A stretch of DNA of 41,644 nt from Clostridia bacterium (GCA_017501885.1 JAFVWA010000139.1:1-41644); one strand, 5' to 3'. Numbered from the stretch's first letter, positions 25,356-33,986 are shown. The notes: generated by a model not told the origin, from the sequence alone. Program-made: numbers and translations.

Positions 25356-26320
25356 GACAGCAAATTATAGATTTAGCTAAAAAATACGATGCAGACGTAG
25401 TAGGTTTTGCACCAGCAAGCCGTTTTGAAAAAGACGATCCCGTATTCAAAATTTTCCCTAACACCAAAACGGTAATAGGCTTAGGATTTAGAATTTTACG
25501 CGGTATCTTCCGTGGTGTAGAAGAAGGCACTACCTATTATCAATACACCACTATGGGTGTTGAAAACTTAGAAGAAACGGTTATGCCGTTAGCGCTTTTA
25601 AGAGTTTCTAACCTTATAGAAGAAACGGGCGCAATCGCAATTCCACAACGTATAAGCCCACTAATCTTAAACCAAAAAGAAGGCACCAACCCCGAAGTAG
25701 ACTATACCGACGTTTACCACGGTGTAACGGCAGAAAACCAACTCAATTTCTTAAACTGTGCAGTTCAATGTGGTCTTGGAGAAAAGAGTAAAATCAACAG
25801 TTTACTAAACGACGAGTTCGGACCATTTATTCGTTATTGCTTCATTCTTACCGATATGGAATTAGAGCCTACTCCTTTAATGAATATAGGTCTTTGCGAC
25901 AACTGTGGCGACTGTATCAAAGCTTGCCCAGGCAGAGCGATTGGCGCAAACGGAAATACTAACTCTTGGCGTTGTGCAGTTTACTATAACGGCGCAAACG
26001 GTAGCAAAAACCCATTTATGCCACCCGAAGCGTTTGCAAACTTCGACCATAAAACCAAAATGGACATCATCAACGGCACGGCTGAGTTTGACGATGAACA
26101 AGCTAAAAACATCTTAGACAACATTTTCTTCTATCCACCAGCAAAACACTTTTATAGAACGTCAATTTGCGGTAGAGCGTGCGATAGGGCGTGCTACATG
26201 CACTTAGAAGCAAAAGGTTTGTTAAAGAGAAAGTTTAACCGTCCTTTCCGCGAAAAGGAAGATTGGAAGTTAAGCACCGAACAATTTGAAAACTTCGGTA
26301 AAGATAAGGACAAGGAGTAA
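25352..26320 (+). CDS. QueG/reductive-dehalogenase-like iron-sulfur protein 3
   Basis: 322 aa, third paralogue, closest by eye to protein 2. N-terminal YDADVVGFAPASRF and IFPNTKTVIGLGFR; clusters CDNCGDCIKACP from Cys182, SWRCAVYY, and CGRACDRACYMHL at the end. It retains the GTTYYQYTTMG block seen as GTQFYQYPSMA in protein 1. GAGGAGGGG lies before the ATG. It carries no signal peptide, so it is cytoplasmic. It probably works with its paralogues on one pathway or as a complex. Confidence 0.78.
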   Translation: MRQQIIDLAKKYDADVVGFAPASRFEKDDPVFKIFPNTKTVIGLGFRILRGIFRGVEEGTTYYQYTTMGVENLEETVMPLALLRVSNLIEETGAIAIPQRISPLILNQKEGTNPEVDYTDVYHGVTAENQLNFLNCAVQCGLGEKSKINSLLNDEFGPFIRYCFILTDMELEPTPLMNIGLCDNCGDCIKACPGRAIGANGNTNSWRCAVYYNGANGSKNPFMPPEAFANFDHKTKMDIINGTAEFDDEQAKNILDNIFFYPPAKHFYRTSICGRACDRACYMHLEAKGLLKRKFNRPFREKEDWKLSTEQFENFGKDKDKE

Positions 26321-26324
26321 GATT

Positions 26325-27587
26325 ATGAATAAAGAAAAACTTAAAATAGTAGTAATCGGTTGCGGAAGATTCTCTCAGTTTTTCGTTCCGCTTTTCAAAG
26401 CGCATCCCGTAGTAGAAAAAGTTTACGTATGCGACTTAAAAAAGGATAGAGAAGAAGAATTTGCAAATAGATTTGGTGTAGATAGATGCGAAAGTTTTGA
26501 ATACGCACTCGCTTCAAAGGAAATCAACGCAGTTGCAATCTTTACCCAACGCTTTAAGCACGGTCAAATGGTTATCGACGCGTTAAAAGCAGGTAAACAC
26601 GTATACAGCGCTGTTCCTTGCGCCGTTTCAGTTGACGAAATTATAGAAATTGAAAAATTGGTAAGAGAAACGCGTTTAACCTACTCTATGGGTGAAACAG
26701 GTTTCTATCGCGCACCTGCTATATATTGTAGAGAACAATTCAAAAAAGGCACTTTTGGTAAATTCGTTTACGCAGAAGCGCAATATAACCATGATATTAG
26801 AAACATGGAAAACAGTTTTAAGAGTTCGGGTGGAGACGATTGGAAACGCTTTGCAGGTGTTCCACCATTCTTTTATCCAACTCACTCAACGTCTATGATA
26901 CTCAGCGCAATGCCCGGCGTATACGCTAAAAAGGTATCTGCGGTTGGCTTTGCAGGAAGTCCTCGCACGGATATTTACGGCACGGACGGACAAAACAATT
27001 ACGATAATCCGTTCGCTTGCGAAAGTATGTTAATGCAACTTTCTAACGGCGGTGTAGCAAGGGTTAGCGAAAACAGATGTATAGGTTGGATGTCCCCCGA
27101 AACTTATATAACTCAGTTCTTCGGTTCTGAAGGCGGTTACGAATTCTCAGTAGCACATCACCATCAAGCCGTTTGGGATCCCGAACGTCCAGGCAAGGTT
27201 ATTATGAAAGACGTTTCCGACCAACTTCAACCTGCATCAATCTACAACATGATGAAAACCGACTATAATAAGGCTATCCAAAACATAGCGGACAGCGGTG
27301 GATTTGACGAAACTTCGCCCATTCAACCTTACGACCGTATTCCAAAGGAATTTGAAGGTATTCCAAACAAGCACAACGGAACTCACCATTTCCTTATCGA
27401 CGACTTCTGCCGTGCTTATGAAACGGGCAAACTTTCACCAACCAACATTTGGGCAGTAGCAAGATACAACTTGCCAGGTCTTATTGCTCACCAGTCGGCT
27501 CTTAACGGCGGAATAGTTATGGACGTGCCTGATTTAGGCGATCCACCCGCAGATTGGGAAGTTTTAGATTATAGAACGATGAAATAA
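26325..27587 (+). CDS. Gfo/Idh/MocA-family oxidoreductase
   Basis: 420 aa. The Rossmann motif VVIGCGRFSQFF is near the N-terminus. The conserved EKP motif, whose Lys is often catalytic, reads SAVP instead (VYSAVPCAVS, about residue 108). Family members oxidise or reduce sugars and inositols with NAD(P). It starts at 26325 with AAGGAG 8 bases upstream; the longer frame to 26286 overlaps the preceding gene. Likely last gene of the AraC-facing operon. A sugar-type substrate is plausible for the whole operon. Confidence 0.88.
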   Translation: MNKEKLKIVVIGCGRFSQFFVPLFKAHPVVEKVYVCDLKKDREEEFANRFGVDRCESFEYALASKEINAVAIFTQRFKHGQMVIDALKAGKHVYSAVPCAVSVDEIIEIEKLVRETRLTYSMGETGFYRAPAIYCREQFKKGTFGKFVYAEAQYNHDIRNMENSFKSSGGDDWKRFAGVPPFFYPTHSTSMILSAMPGVYAKKVSAVGFAGSPRTDIYGTDGQNNYDNPFACESMLMQLSNGGVARVSENRCIGWMSPETYITQFFGSEGGYEFSVAHHHQAVWDPERPGKVIMKDVSDQLQPASIYNMMKTDYNKAIQNIADSGGFDETSPIQPYDRIPKEFEGIPNKHNGTHHFLIDDFCRAYETGKLSPTNIWAVARYNLPGLIAHQSALNGGIVMDVPDLGDPPADWEVLDYRTMK

Positions 27588-27599
27588 AAATTAAGACAG

Positions 27600-27873
27600 T
27601 TTAATACGAACGCGTGGCACGGCATAGCCGTTTAATAGGGAAGAGAGAAACTGAAAGTTCAGGTTGCTCCGCTGCCCCCGCAACCGTAAGAACGCCTTTT
27701 AATATTCACTGCGAAAGTGGGAAGGGTATTAAAGCGACGGGCGTTTTAAGCCGGGAGACCTACCACCGTTTTAGAAAAGCTTTTTCCGAGGGTGGCGGAA
27801 GTAAGCAAAAAACCGTTATTCGGTCTTTTGTTATTTTTCCACTTTGCCTTTGGCAGGGTGGATTTAATTTTTT
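27600..27873 (+). promoter_or_regulatory. Cobalamin riboswitch with expression platform
   Basis: The conserved cores are present: CTGCCCCCGCAACCGTAAG at 27672-27690, GTGGGAAGGG at about 27717-27726, and GCCGGGAGACCTACC at 27750-27764. A strong terminator hairpin follows (27838-27862; TCCACTTTGCC pairs with GGCAGGGTGGA) with a T-rich tail, so adenosylcobalamin probably stops transcription. It controls the DUF4430 lipoprotein and the ECF S component. An open frame through it (27614-27889) is spurious. Confidence 0.93.
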
Positions 27874-27885
27874 AAGGAGAAAAAC

Positions 27886-28326
27886 ATGAAAAAAACAATT
27901 TGTAAAATAGCAGTTTTATTAATGACACTCGTTTTATCGGCATTTGTTATTGTTGGCTGTGGTGGACAAACGGGCAAAGCGCAAGCCGAGGTATTAGAGT
28001 CTTCAAGCACCAAAGTAGTTATAAAGATAAACCAAGCCGATGAAAACGCAACGTTAATCAGCGCAATGGATTATCTAAAAGGCGAAGGAAAGTTGCAATT
28101 TGAAAAAAGTGGCGACGGAATGATTATGTCTATAAACGGCGTTCAAAACCCAGCTGACTGGAGTTCTTGTTGGATGCTTTACACGTCTGATTCAGAAATG
28201 TCGAACGTTGAATGGGGAACAACCGAGTATAACGGACAAACTTACGGAAGTGCAATTCTCGGTGCAGAAACACTCCCTATTACAGCAGGTAGCATTTACG
28301 TTTTTGTTTTCGAGAGTTTTAGTTAA
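27886..28326 (+). CDS. DUF4430 lipoprotein (putative cobalamin binder)
   Basis: 146 aa. A signal peptide ends in IVGC, lipobox Cys25. The mature part (about 40-146) is the transcobalamin C-terminal-like DUF4430 domain, with ATLISAMDYLKGEGKL and the end AGSIYVFVFESFS. Such domains occur in cobalamin-binding proteins and in riboswitch-controlled surface lipoproteins. Under the cobalamin riboswitch and one base overlapping the ECF S component start, it probably captures corrinoids at the surface. AAGGAG is 10 bases before the ATG. Confidence 0.85.
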   Translation: MKKTICKIAVLLMTLVLSAFVIVGCGGQTGKAQAEVLESSSTKVVIKINQADENATLISAMDYLKGEGKLQFEKSGDGMIMSINGVQNPADWSSCWMLYTSDSEMSNVEWGTTEYNGQTYGSAILGAETLPITAGSIYVFVFESFS

Positions 28327-28889
28327 TGGAAAATAACAGTAGGAATAAAACAAGCAGAATTGCTTTATGGACCACCAAGGAATGCGCGTTTATTGCAATG
28401 TTCGTGGCACTACTTACTGCCGTGCAACTTGCCCTTTCATTCGTGCCAGGGGTAGAACTCGTTACCGTGCTTTTTGTGTCTTACGCTTTTTCAATGGGGA
28501 AAGCAAGGGGTATGCTACTTGCAACCGCATTTTCATTGCTTCGCCAAATAGTGTTTGGCATAAACGTTACCGTGCTTTTGCTTTACTTGGTGTATTTTAA
28601 CTTGTTAACCTTTATTTTTGGTTTTTTAGGAAATAGAATAAAAAAGCCCATAAAATGGTTGCCTGTTATTATAATAGTGGCGTGTTTATGCACGGTGTTA
28701 TTCAGTTTGATTGACTGTGTAATAACCCCACTTTGGTATAGTTATCCAAAAGCAGCGGCAAGAGCATACTTTTTTGCGTGCATACCGTTTATGGTCCCAC
28801 AAGTGATATGCACAAGTATATCGGTGTTTGCGTTGTTTATTCCTATAACAAGAGCGTGCGAAGTAATGAAAAAAAGTCTTCAAGCGTAA
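28326..28889 (+). CDS. ECF transporter S component (putative cobalamin uptake)
   Basis: 187 aa with about six hydrophobic segments, the size of an ECF substrate-binding S subunit. Arg/Lys-rich short loops lie between helices. The ATG overlaps the preceding stop (TAATG). No ATPase or T component is nearby, so it should use a shared energising module encoded elsewhere (group II ECF). Substrate is inferred as cobalamin or a precursor from the riboswitch. Confidence 0.82.
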   Translation: MENNSRNKTSRIALWTTKECAFIAMFVALLTAVQLALSFVPGVELVTVLFVSYAFSMGKARGMLLATAFSLLRQIVFGINVTVLLLYLVYFNLLTFIFGFLGNRIKKPIKWLPVIIIVACLCTVLFSLIDCVITPLWYSYPKAAARAYFFACIPFMVPQVICTSISVFALFIPITRACEVMKKSLQA

Positions 28890-28918
28890 AAAACCACCCA
28901 AAAATAATTAAATAAGCA

Positions 28919-28947
28919 TTGACGTAAGTTTATATATATTGTATAAT
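28919..28947 (+). promoter_or_regulatory. Promoter of the MBL-fold gene
   Basis: TTGACG (28919-28924), 17-bp spacer, TATAAT (28942-28947), 29 bases before the GTG start. Confidence 0.7.
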
Positions 28948-28976
28948 TTTTATAGTAAATATAAGGAGAAACCCAC

Positions 28977-30146
28977 GTGGCTATTCCCGTATATAAAACT
29001 TTCGCAGGTCAAATTTATCCAAGTAGCTCGTTGTCTTTTGGCGACGAGCGTATTTTGGTTATAAAGACAAATTTGGTTGAAGTAGAAAACTATATACAAG
29101 ACTTAAAAAACGCGGGATACGTATCTCAAAGTTATAGACGTATTCCAAGCGGAATACAGAATGGTGAAAACGTATACTTTGCTTGTCAGAACGATAAAAA
29201 CAATTTAACCTTGTTTTACGACCATTCGAGACACGCGTGCTCTATTATAGAAGACGTTTTATCTCCGTTACCGACAGACGGACAACAAGAAGAAAAAGGA
29301 AAAGGCGAACTATCACTTGCGCAAGTTAGTATCAGGGGTGGATCAAGTTACGTAATAAAACTTAAAGACGGCGCGTTTTTAGTTATTGACGGTGGCGAAT
29401 ACGGTTTAGACGACCAAATCAGGCTATATAATTACCTAAAAGAAAATTCTTGTGATGAAAAGATAACCATAAAAACGTGGTTTTTCACACATGCGGATAG
29501 CGACCATATAACCTTAGCAACAAGTTTTTTAAACGAGTATGCAAAAAACGTAGATGTTGAAAGTTTTTGCTATCAGTTTCCAGACTTTGATAAGATAACC
29601 ATGCTTATTGATTCTAACAAAATAAAACAAAACGTTAAACTTTTAGAAGGCGCAATAAAAACCAATTATCCTAAGGCTAAGGTATACACGGCAAGAACAG
29701 GTCAAGCGTATTATTACGACGGTGCAAGTATAGAAATTATATATTCCTTAGACGATACCTATCTTTGCATATATCCTTCACCAAACGAAATGAGCCTTGC
29801 GTTTAAGGTTAACTTTGACGGTGGTAAAAGCGCGGTGCTTCTTGGCGACTGCATGATGACGGCTTGTAGGCAAATGGCGTTTACTTACGGCGAATACTTA
29901 AAAGCAGATATTTTGCAACTTGCCCATCACGGTTTGATAGGTGGAGATACCTATTTGTATAAGACTGTAAACCCAGATATATGTTTTTGGGATACCACAA
30001 AATCCCGTTTTAATGGCGAGAACGAAAAGTTGTTTAAGTGGTGTCTTGGTGAAGGCGGTTGCGATTACAACGCATGGATAAGAGATGAGAAGATAAAAAA
30101 GAGAACTCATTACACAAATGACAAAACGAACGTTATCGTTTTTTAA
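28977..30146 (+). CDS. Metallo-beta-lactamase-fold hydrolase (ComEC C-terminal-like)
   Basis: 389 aa. An N-terminal part of about 110 residues of unknown kind precedes an MBL domain with the intact metal motif THADSDH (His172, Asp174, Asp176, His177), VLLGDC and LQLAHHG as in ComEC/Rec2-type nuclease domains. It starts with GTG after AAGGAG. No signal peptide is visible. It is followed by a DUF4832 gene after 14 bases, so it is co-transcribed with a glycan-type gene. The reaction is unknown: nuclease or another hydrolase. Confidence 0.82.
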   Translation: MAIPVYKTFAGQIYPSSSLSFGDERILVIKTNLVEVENYIQDLKNAGYVSQSYRRIPSGIQNGENVYFACQNDKNNLTLFYDHSRHACSIIEDVLSPLPTDGQQEEKGKGELSLAQVSIRGGSSYVIKLKDGAFLVIDGGEYGLDDQIRLYNYLKENSCDEKITIKTWFFTHADSDHITLATSFLNEYAKNVDVESFCYQFPDFDKITMLIDSNKIKQNVKLLEGAIKTNYPKAKVYTARTGQAYYYDGASIEIIYSLDDTYLCIYPSPNEMSLAFKVNFDGGKSAVLLGDCMMTACRQMAFTYGEYLKADILQLAHHGLIGGDTYLYKTVNPDICFWDTTKSRFNGENEKLFKWCLGEGGCDYNAWIRDEKIKKRTHYTNDKTNVIVF

Positions 30147-30160
30147 TAAGGAGACAAATA

Positions 30161-31486
30161 ATGAAAAAAACTAATATTTTTAATACAACTGACGAATTGC
30201 TTATAAATCCCTATACGGGATTTGCAAGTTTTCAACACTTCCGTGGCGAAAAACTTTATTCCGACTGCATAACGGGTAGACCTGGTGTTGCAAGCACCGA
30301 AACGGAAAATTACGAATGTTATCCCGTTCCCGAAGGTGTAGAAGAAAAAGGTAGAGAGCAAGGCTATTATCCCGACAACACAATTGCATACATTCGTATT
30401 TTGTGGAAGGAATTCGAGCCTAAGCAAGGCGAATATAACTACGACTTTATTCAAGGAATTTTAGATAAGGCAAAAGAAAAAGGACAAACGGTAATGTTTA
30501 GACTAATGCCACATAGCACTTGTGCACGTGACGACGTTCCCGATTGGATAAAAGAGATGATGCCATGTCCCGAACGTCCCGACGGTATGCGCGTTAAAGA
30601 TTCTCCAACAGATCCAAGATACTTAAAACTCTTTGGTAAAGCGATAAAAAAACTTGGTGAAAGATTTGACAGCAATCCCGTTCTCGATAGCGTAGACGTA
30701 TCGCTTGGCGGTGCATGGGGCGAAGGCTCGCAAGATTTCCCCGAAAGTGAAATGCAAGCGCTTATGGATTTATACGTTGAAGTTTTCCCAAACACTAAAC
30801 TCTTAGGTCAAATGGCAAACAATAAAATGCTTCATTATATTGGCGAAAAACGTCCTATTGGTTGGAGAGCGGACGGAACGGGTTCACCAAAACACATGAA
30901 CGAAATTTTTCCACCAAGAATAGCCGACCAAAAAATCGAGTTTTGGAAAACTGCACCCATATCTTTTGAATCTTATTGGTGGATATCCGAATGGAAACGC
31001 CAAGGCTGGGATATAGACCATATAATCGCCAAAACTTTAGAATGGCATATCTCATCGTTTAACACTAAGTCATTCCCCATTCCATACGAATGGCAAGACA
31101 AGATAGAAAATTGGATAAAGAAAATGGGGTATCGCTTAGCGATTACTTCATGGACGGCAGATACCGAAGTTCAATCGTCAGATAAATATAATGCTACTTT
31201 TGAAATTGAAAACTTAGGCGTTGCGCCTATGTATAACAAGCTTCCTTTCAAAGTTTTATTTAAGAATGGCGACAAGGTGTTTGAAAAAGTAACGGATATC
31301 GACGTATGTAAGTGGCTTCCTGGAAAGTATACCGAAAGCATATCAGTAGACCTTGACGGAATACCGATGGGCGATTATCAAGTAGAAGTATTGATAGGTG
31401 GCGGAGAGTATCCTGTGGTAAAAATGGCTACCGACGCTAAAAAAGACGGCGACGCATACGTAATGGCAAGCGTTACTGTTAAATAA
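30161..31486 (+). CDS. DUF4832-type glycoside hydrolase-like protein
   Basis: 441 aa. N-terminal TIM-barrel-like part (IRILWKEFEPKQGEYNYDF at about 75-95, VDVSLGGAWGEGSQ) followed by a C-terminal beta-sandwich (about 345-441, DUF4832-like). No signal peptide is present. WKEFEPKQGEYNYDF recalls GH clan A beta-galactosidase/cellulase motifs. It probably acts on a glycan or glycoside in the cytoplasm; activity is not assignable. AAGGAG precedes the ATG. Confidence 0.75.
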   Translation: MKKTNIFNTTDELLINPYTGFASFQHFRGEKLYSDCITGRPGVASTETENYECYPVPEGVEEKGREQGYYPDNTIAYIRILWKEFEPKQGEYNYDFIQGILDKAKEKGQTVMFRLMPHSTCARDDVPDWIKEMMPCPERPDGMRVKDSPTDPRYLKLFGKAIKKLGERFDSNPVLDSVDVSLGGAWGEGSQDFPESEMQALMDLYVEVFPNTKLLGQMANNKMLHYIGEKRPIGWRADGTGSPKHMNEIFPPRIADQKIEFWKTAPISFESYWWISEWKRQGWDIDHIIAKTLEWHISSFNTKSFPIPYEWQDKIENWIKKMGYRLAITSWTADTEVQSSDKYNATFEIENLGVAPMYNKLPFKVLFKNGDKVFEKVTDIDVCKWLPGKYTESISVDLDGIPMGDYQVEVLIGGGEYPVVKMATDAKKDGDAYVMASVTVK

Positions 31487-31494
31487 TTTTGAAT

Positions 31495-31530
31495 AAAATG
31501 TCAGTTGTGATTTATTGCAATTGACATTTT
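31495..31530 (+). terminator. Terminator after the DUF4832 gene
   Basis: AAAATGTCAGTTG pairs with CAATTGACATTTT (one G-T pair) around a 10-base loop, then TTTCTCGTTTTG. The 3' arm contains the -35 box of the next promoter. Confidence 0.7.
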
Positions 31531-31549
31531 TCTCGTTTTGTATTAGAAT
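31521..31549 (+). promoter_or_regulatory. Promoter of the NSS symporter gene
   Basis: TTGACA (31521-31526), 17-bp spacer, TAGAAT (31544-31549), 34 bases before the start. The -35 box overlaps the terminator stem of the preceding operon. Confidence 0.7.
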
Positions 31550-31582
31550 AAACAAGTTAACTATTAAATATTTGGAGCAATT

Positions 31583-33154
31583 ATGGAAAACAAAACTCAA
31601 AAGAGGAACGGTTTTGCAAGCGGAATAGGTTTTATTCTTGCCGCAGCCGGCTCTGCAATCGGACTTGGAAACTTATGGAGTTTCCCATATAAAACGGCAA
31701 AATACGGTGGAGCGGCTTTCGTGTTCACGTATATTTTAAGCGTGCTTATAATAGGGGTAATCGTTATGGTTGCCGAACTTCACATAGGTAGAAGATCGCA
31801 AGCAAACCCTGTTTCTGCTTATAAAAAAGTCAACAAGAACGTAGGTTGGCTTGGCTTGTTTGCCGTTTTAATTCCTTTCTTTATTATCTGTTACTATTCG
31901 GTATTAGGCGGATACACCGTTAAGTATGCCATGAATTCTTTTGCAGGCAATGCAGGTATTTTAGAAACGTTTACGGGTAATGCAGGCGAAGTTATTATGT
32001 ATACGGCTATATTTATGATATTAGCTATTCTCGTAGTAATGGCAGGCGTTAAAGGTGGTATAGAAAAGGCATCTAAAGTGCTTATGCCCACGCTTTTCTT
32101 TATCCTTGTTGCAGTTGCCGTTTACTCTCTTTTCCTTGGCGAAGGAGTTAGCGAGGGGCTTAATTTCTATCTTAACCCTGATTTTTCCGAGCTTGGTTTT
32201 GACGGAATACTTGCCGCTATGAGTCAAGCATTCTTCTCATTATCACTCGGTATGGGAATAATGGTTTCATACGGCTCTTACGCAGGCAAGGAAATTAAAG
32301 TAGGGCAATCAATAAGCATGATTTGTATTTTTGATACAATGGTTGCTCTCCTTGCAGGGCTTGCAATTTTCCCTGCAGTATATCACTATCAAGCGGTATC
32401 GGGCGCAACAAACGTAGAAACGGGCGGATTATTGCTTATGTTCCAAACGCTTCCTTTGGTTTTTGAAGGTATGGGCACGTTTGGTCAAATCTTATCGTTC
32501 TTCTTCTTTGCAATGGTAGTAATTGCAGCGCTCACATCTGTAATCTCTTTGTTAGAAGTAGTAACGCAATTAGTAATTCAAAAATTCCACGTTCAAAGAA
32601 AGAAGGCAATTTTAGTAGTTGCAGCAATTTGTTTTGCAATATCTATTCCAATAGGCATATCCTTAGGCTTAGTTCTCAACGGTGACAAATCAATGCTAAT
32701 TTGCGGTCAAAACTGGCTGGATTTCTTCGACCTTGTAACGAACGTAGTTCTAATGCCTTTGGGCGCTCTCGGTGCATGTATGGTATTAGGTTGGATGCTT
32801 GATAAACCTGCAAAAAAGAGCGATATGTTTAACCCGATGTATTTAAACGAAACGCTTAAAAAGGACGGCTTAAATTTAGGTTGGTTTGGAAAAGTATTTG
32901 CAGTAATGGTTAAATACGTAACACCATTACTTATCCTGGTGGTAGAGATATTCGGGGTATTCGATATTATAATGCCAGCAAATAGCATAACGGGAATTAG
33001 AGCGTTCAGTTCTAACGGCTTAGGAATAGTATTGACTGCTTACGGACTTTGCGTGGTTGCAATCGCAGTATACTTTATGTTCTTCAAAAAGTCAGAAACG
33101 GGCAACAACGCAGACGAGTTGTTAATAGAAGAAAAGCAAGTAAAAGCCGAATAA
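31583..33154 (+). CDS. Neurotransmitter:sodium symporter family transporter
   Basis: 523 aa polytopic membrane protein with about 11-12 helices. The family signature GSAIGLGNLWSFPYK is at about residues 24-38, where Na+ and substrate bind in LeuT. Members import amino acids with sodium. Its own promoter and terminator make it a single-gene unit. TTGGAG is just before the ATG. Confidence 0.92.
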   Translation: MENKTQKRNGFASGIGFILAAAGSAIGLGNLWSFPYKTAKYGGAAFVFTYILSVLIIGVIVMVAELHIGRRSQANPVSAYKKVNKNVGWLGLFAVLIPFFIICYYSVLGGYTVKYAMNSFAGNAGILETFTGNAGEVIMYTAIFMILAILVVMAGVKGGIEKASKVLMPTLFFILVAVAVYSLFLGEGVSEGLNFYLNPDFSELGFDGILAAMSQAFFSLSLGMGIMVSYGSYAGKEIKVGQSISMICIFDTMVALLAGLAIFPAVYHYQAVSGATNVETGGLLLMFQTLPLVFEGMGTFGQILSFFFFAMVVIAALTSVISLLEVVTQLVIQKFHVQRKKAILVVAAICFAISIPIGISLGLVLNGDKSMLICGQNWLDFFDLVTNVVLMPLGALGACMVLGWMLDKPAKKSDMFNPMYLNETLKKDGLNLGWFGKVFAVMVKYVTPLLILVVEIFGVFDIIMPANSITGIRAFSSNGLGIVLTAYGLCVVAIAVYFMFFKKSETGNNADELLIEEKQVKAE

Positions 33155-33180
33155 TCAAACGACTTTTTTCAACAAAATAT

Positions 33181-33213
33181 AAACAGCGGATAAACTTATA
33201 AAATCCGCTGTTT
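33181..33213 (+). terminator. Terminator of the NSS gene
   Basis: AAACAGCGGAT/ATCCGCTGTTT stem of 11 bp with an 11-base loop, ending in TTTTGC. Confidence 0.75.
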
Positions 33214-33244
33214 TGCATATTATGTAAGTATATTGCGATTTTGA

Positions 33245-33273
33245 TTGACAAAAAGGGATTTTATGGTTACAAT
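33245..33273 (+). promoter_or_regulatory. Promoter of the Wzz-domain gene
   Basis: TTGACA (33245-33250), 17-bp spacer, TACAAT (33268-33273), 42 bases before the start. Confidence 0.7.
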
Positions 33274-33314
33274 AAATAGAGTAAGAATAAAGGGCTTTTA
33301 CAAAGGAGAAAATG

Positions 33315-33986
33315 ATGCAAGAAAACGCTAATAATCAGGGTTTAACCTTGAAAGATTTTCTTTCAATAATTTGGTCCAAAAAACTTTTGGTATTAATTAT
33401 TACAGTAGTAATAACAGCGCTAACAGCAGTTGGATCTTTGATATTTACTAAAACCACTTATAACGCAGGTTGCACCATGCTTATGACAAATACTTCATCT
33501 GCTGGTGAAATAGAAGCAAACAAGTGTGTAATTATACTCAACACTCAAAACTTTTTTGACGGAGTAGTAAATGCAGAGATTGGCGACACGGGCGTTACCG
33601 TAAAGGAAAAATACGGCTGGGAAAAAGCAACGCTTCGCGACAAGGTTTCATTTACCGTAATTGAAAACGTAGGTGGTGCATTCCAAATTTCATTTGAAAG
33701 CACAAATCCTGATGAAGCGGAAGAAGTAATGCAAGCCATCTTTGACAGAGCAATGTATGTCCTTCAAGATACGGCAAACATTGGCATAAGACCTATAGAA
33801 CTTGTGCACGAGCCTTTGGCAGAAGACCGTCAAATCTTCTTAAAGACGGCAATCGGCGGAGTTGCAGGACTTGTAATAGCAATCGTTTCCGTTTTTGTTT
33901 TAAGAGCAATCGAAAAGAATAAAGCGCAAAAATTAGTAGCAAGCGCTCAATCGGAAGAAGTTAAAGAAACCGAAAGTCAAGAGTAA
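33315..33986 (+). CDS. Wzz/chain-length-determinant-like membrane protein
   Basis: 223 aa. One N-terminal helix (about 25-45), an extracytoplasmic part of about 130 residues with the PNPDEAEE-like stretch ESTNPDEAEEVMQAIF, and a second helix near 180-198 before a charged tail. The topology matches capsular polysaccharide co-polymerases (Wzz/CapA, YveK-type) without a kinase domain. No exopolysaccharide genes are nearby, so its role is open. AAAGGAG at 33302-33308 is nearer in ideal spacing to 33315 than to the adjacent ATG at 33312. Confidence 0.78.
   Translation: MQENANNQGLTLKDFLSIIWSKKLLVLIITVVITALTAVGSLIFTKTTYNAGCTMLMTNTSSAGEIEANKCVIILNTQNFFDGVVNAEIGDTGVTVKEKYGWEKATLRDKVSFTVIENVGGAFQISFESTNPDEAEEVMQAIFDRAMYVLQDTANIGIRPIELVHEPLAEDRQIFLKTAIGGVAGLVIAIVSVFVLRAIEKNKAQKLVASAQSEEVKETESQE

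Noticed and set aside
22997..26320. Assigning the three iron-sulfur proteins as true epoxyqueuosine reductase (queG)
   Set aside because: All three lack the C-terminal repeat domain of QueG, occur as three paralogues and sit in an AraC-controlled operon without other queuosine genes.
27614..27889. 91-codon open frame
   Set aside because: It lies entirely within the cobalamin riboswitch and its terminator, has no ribosome binding site and matches no protein.
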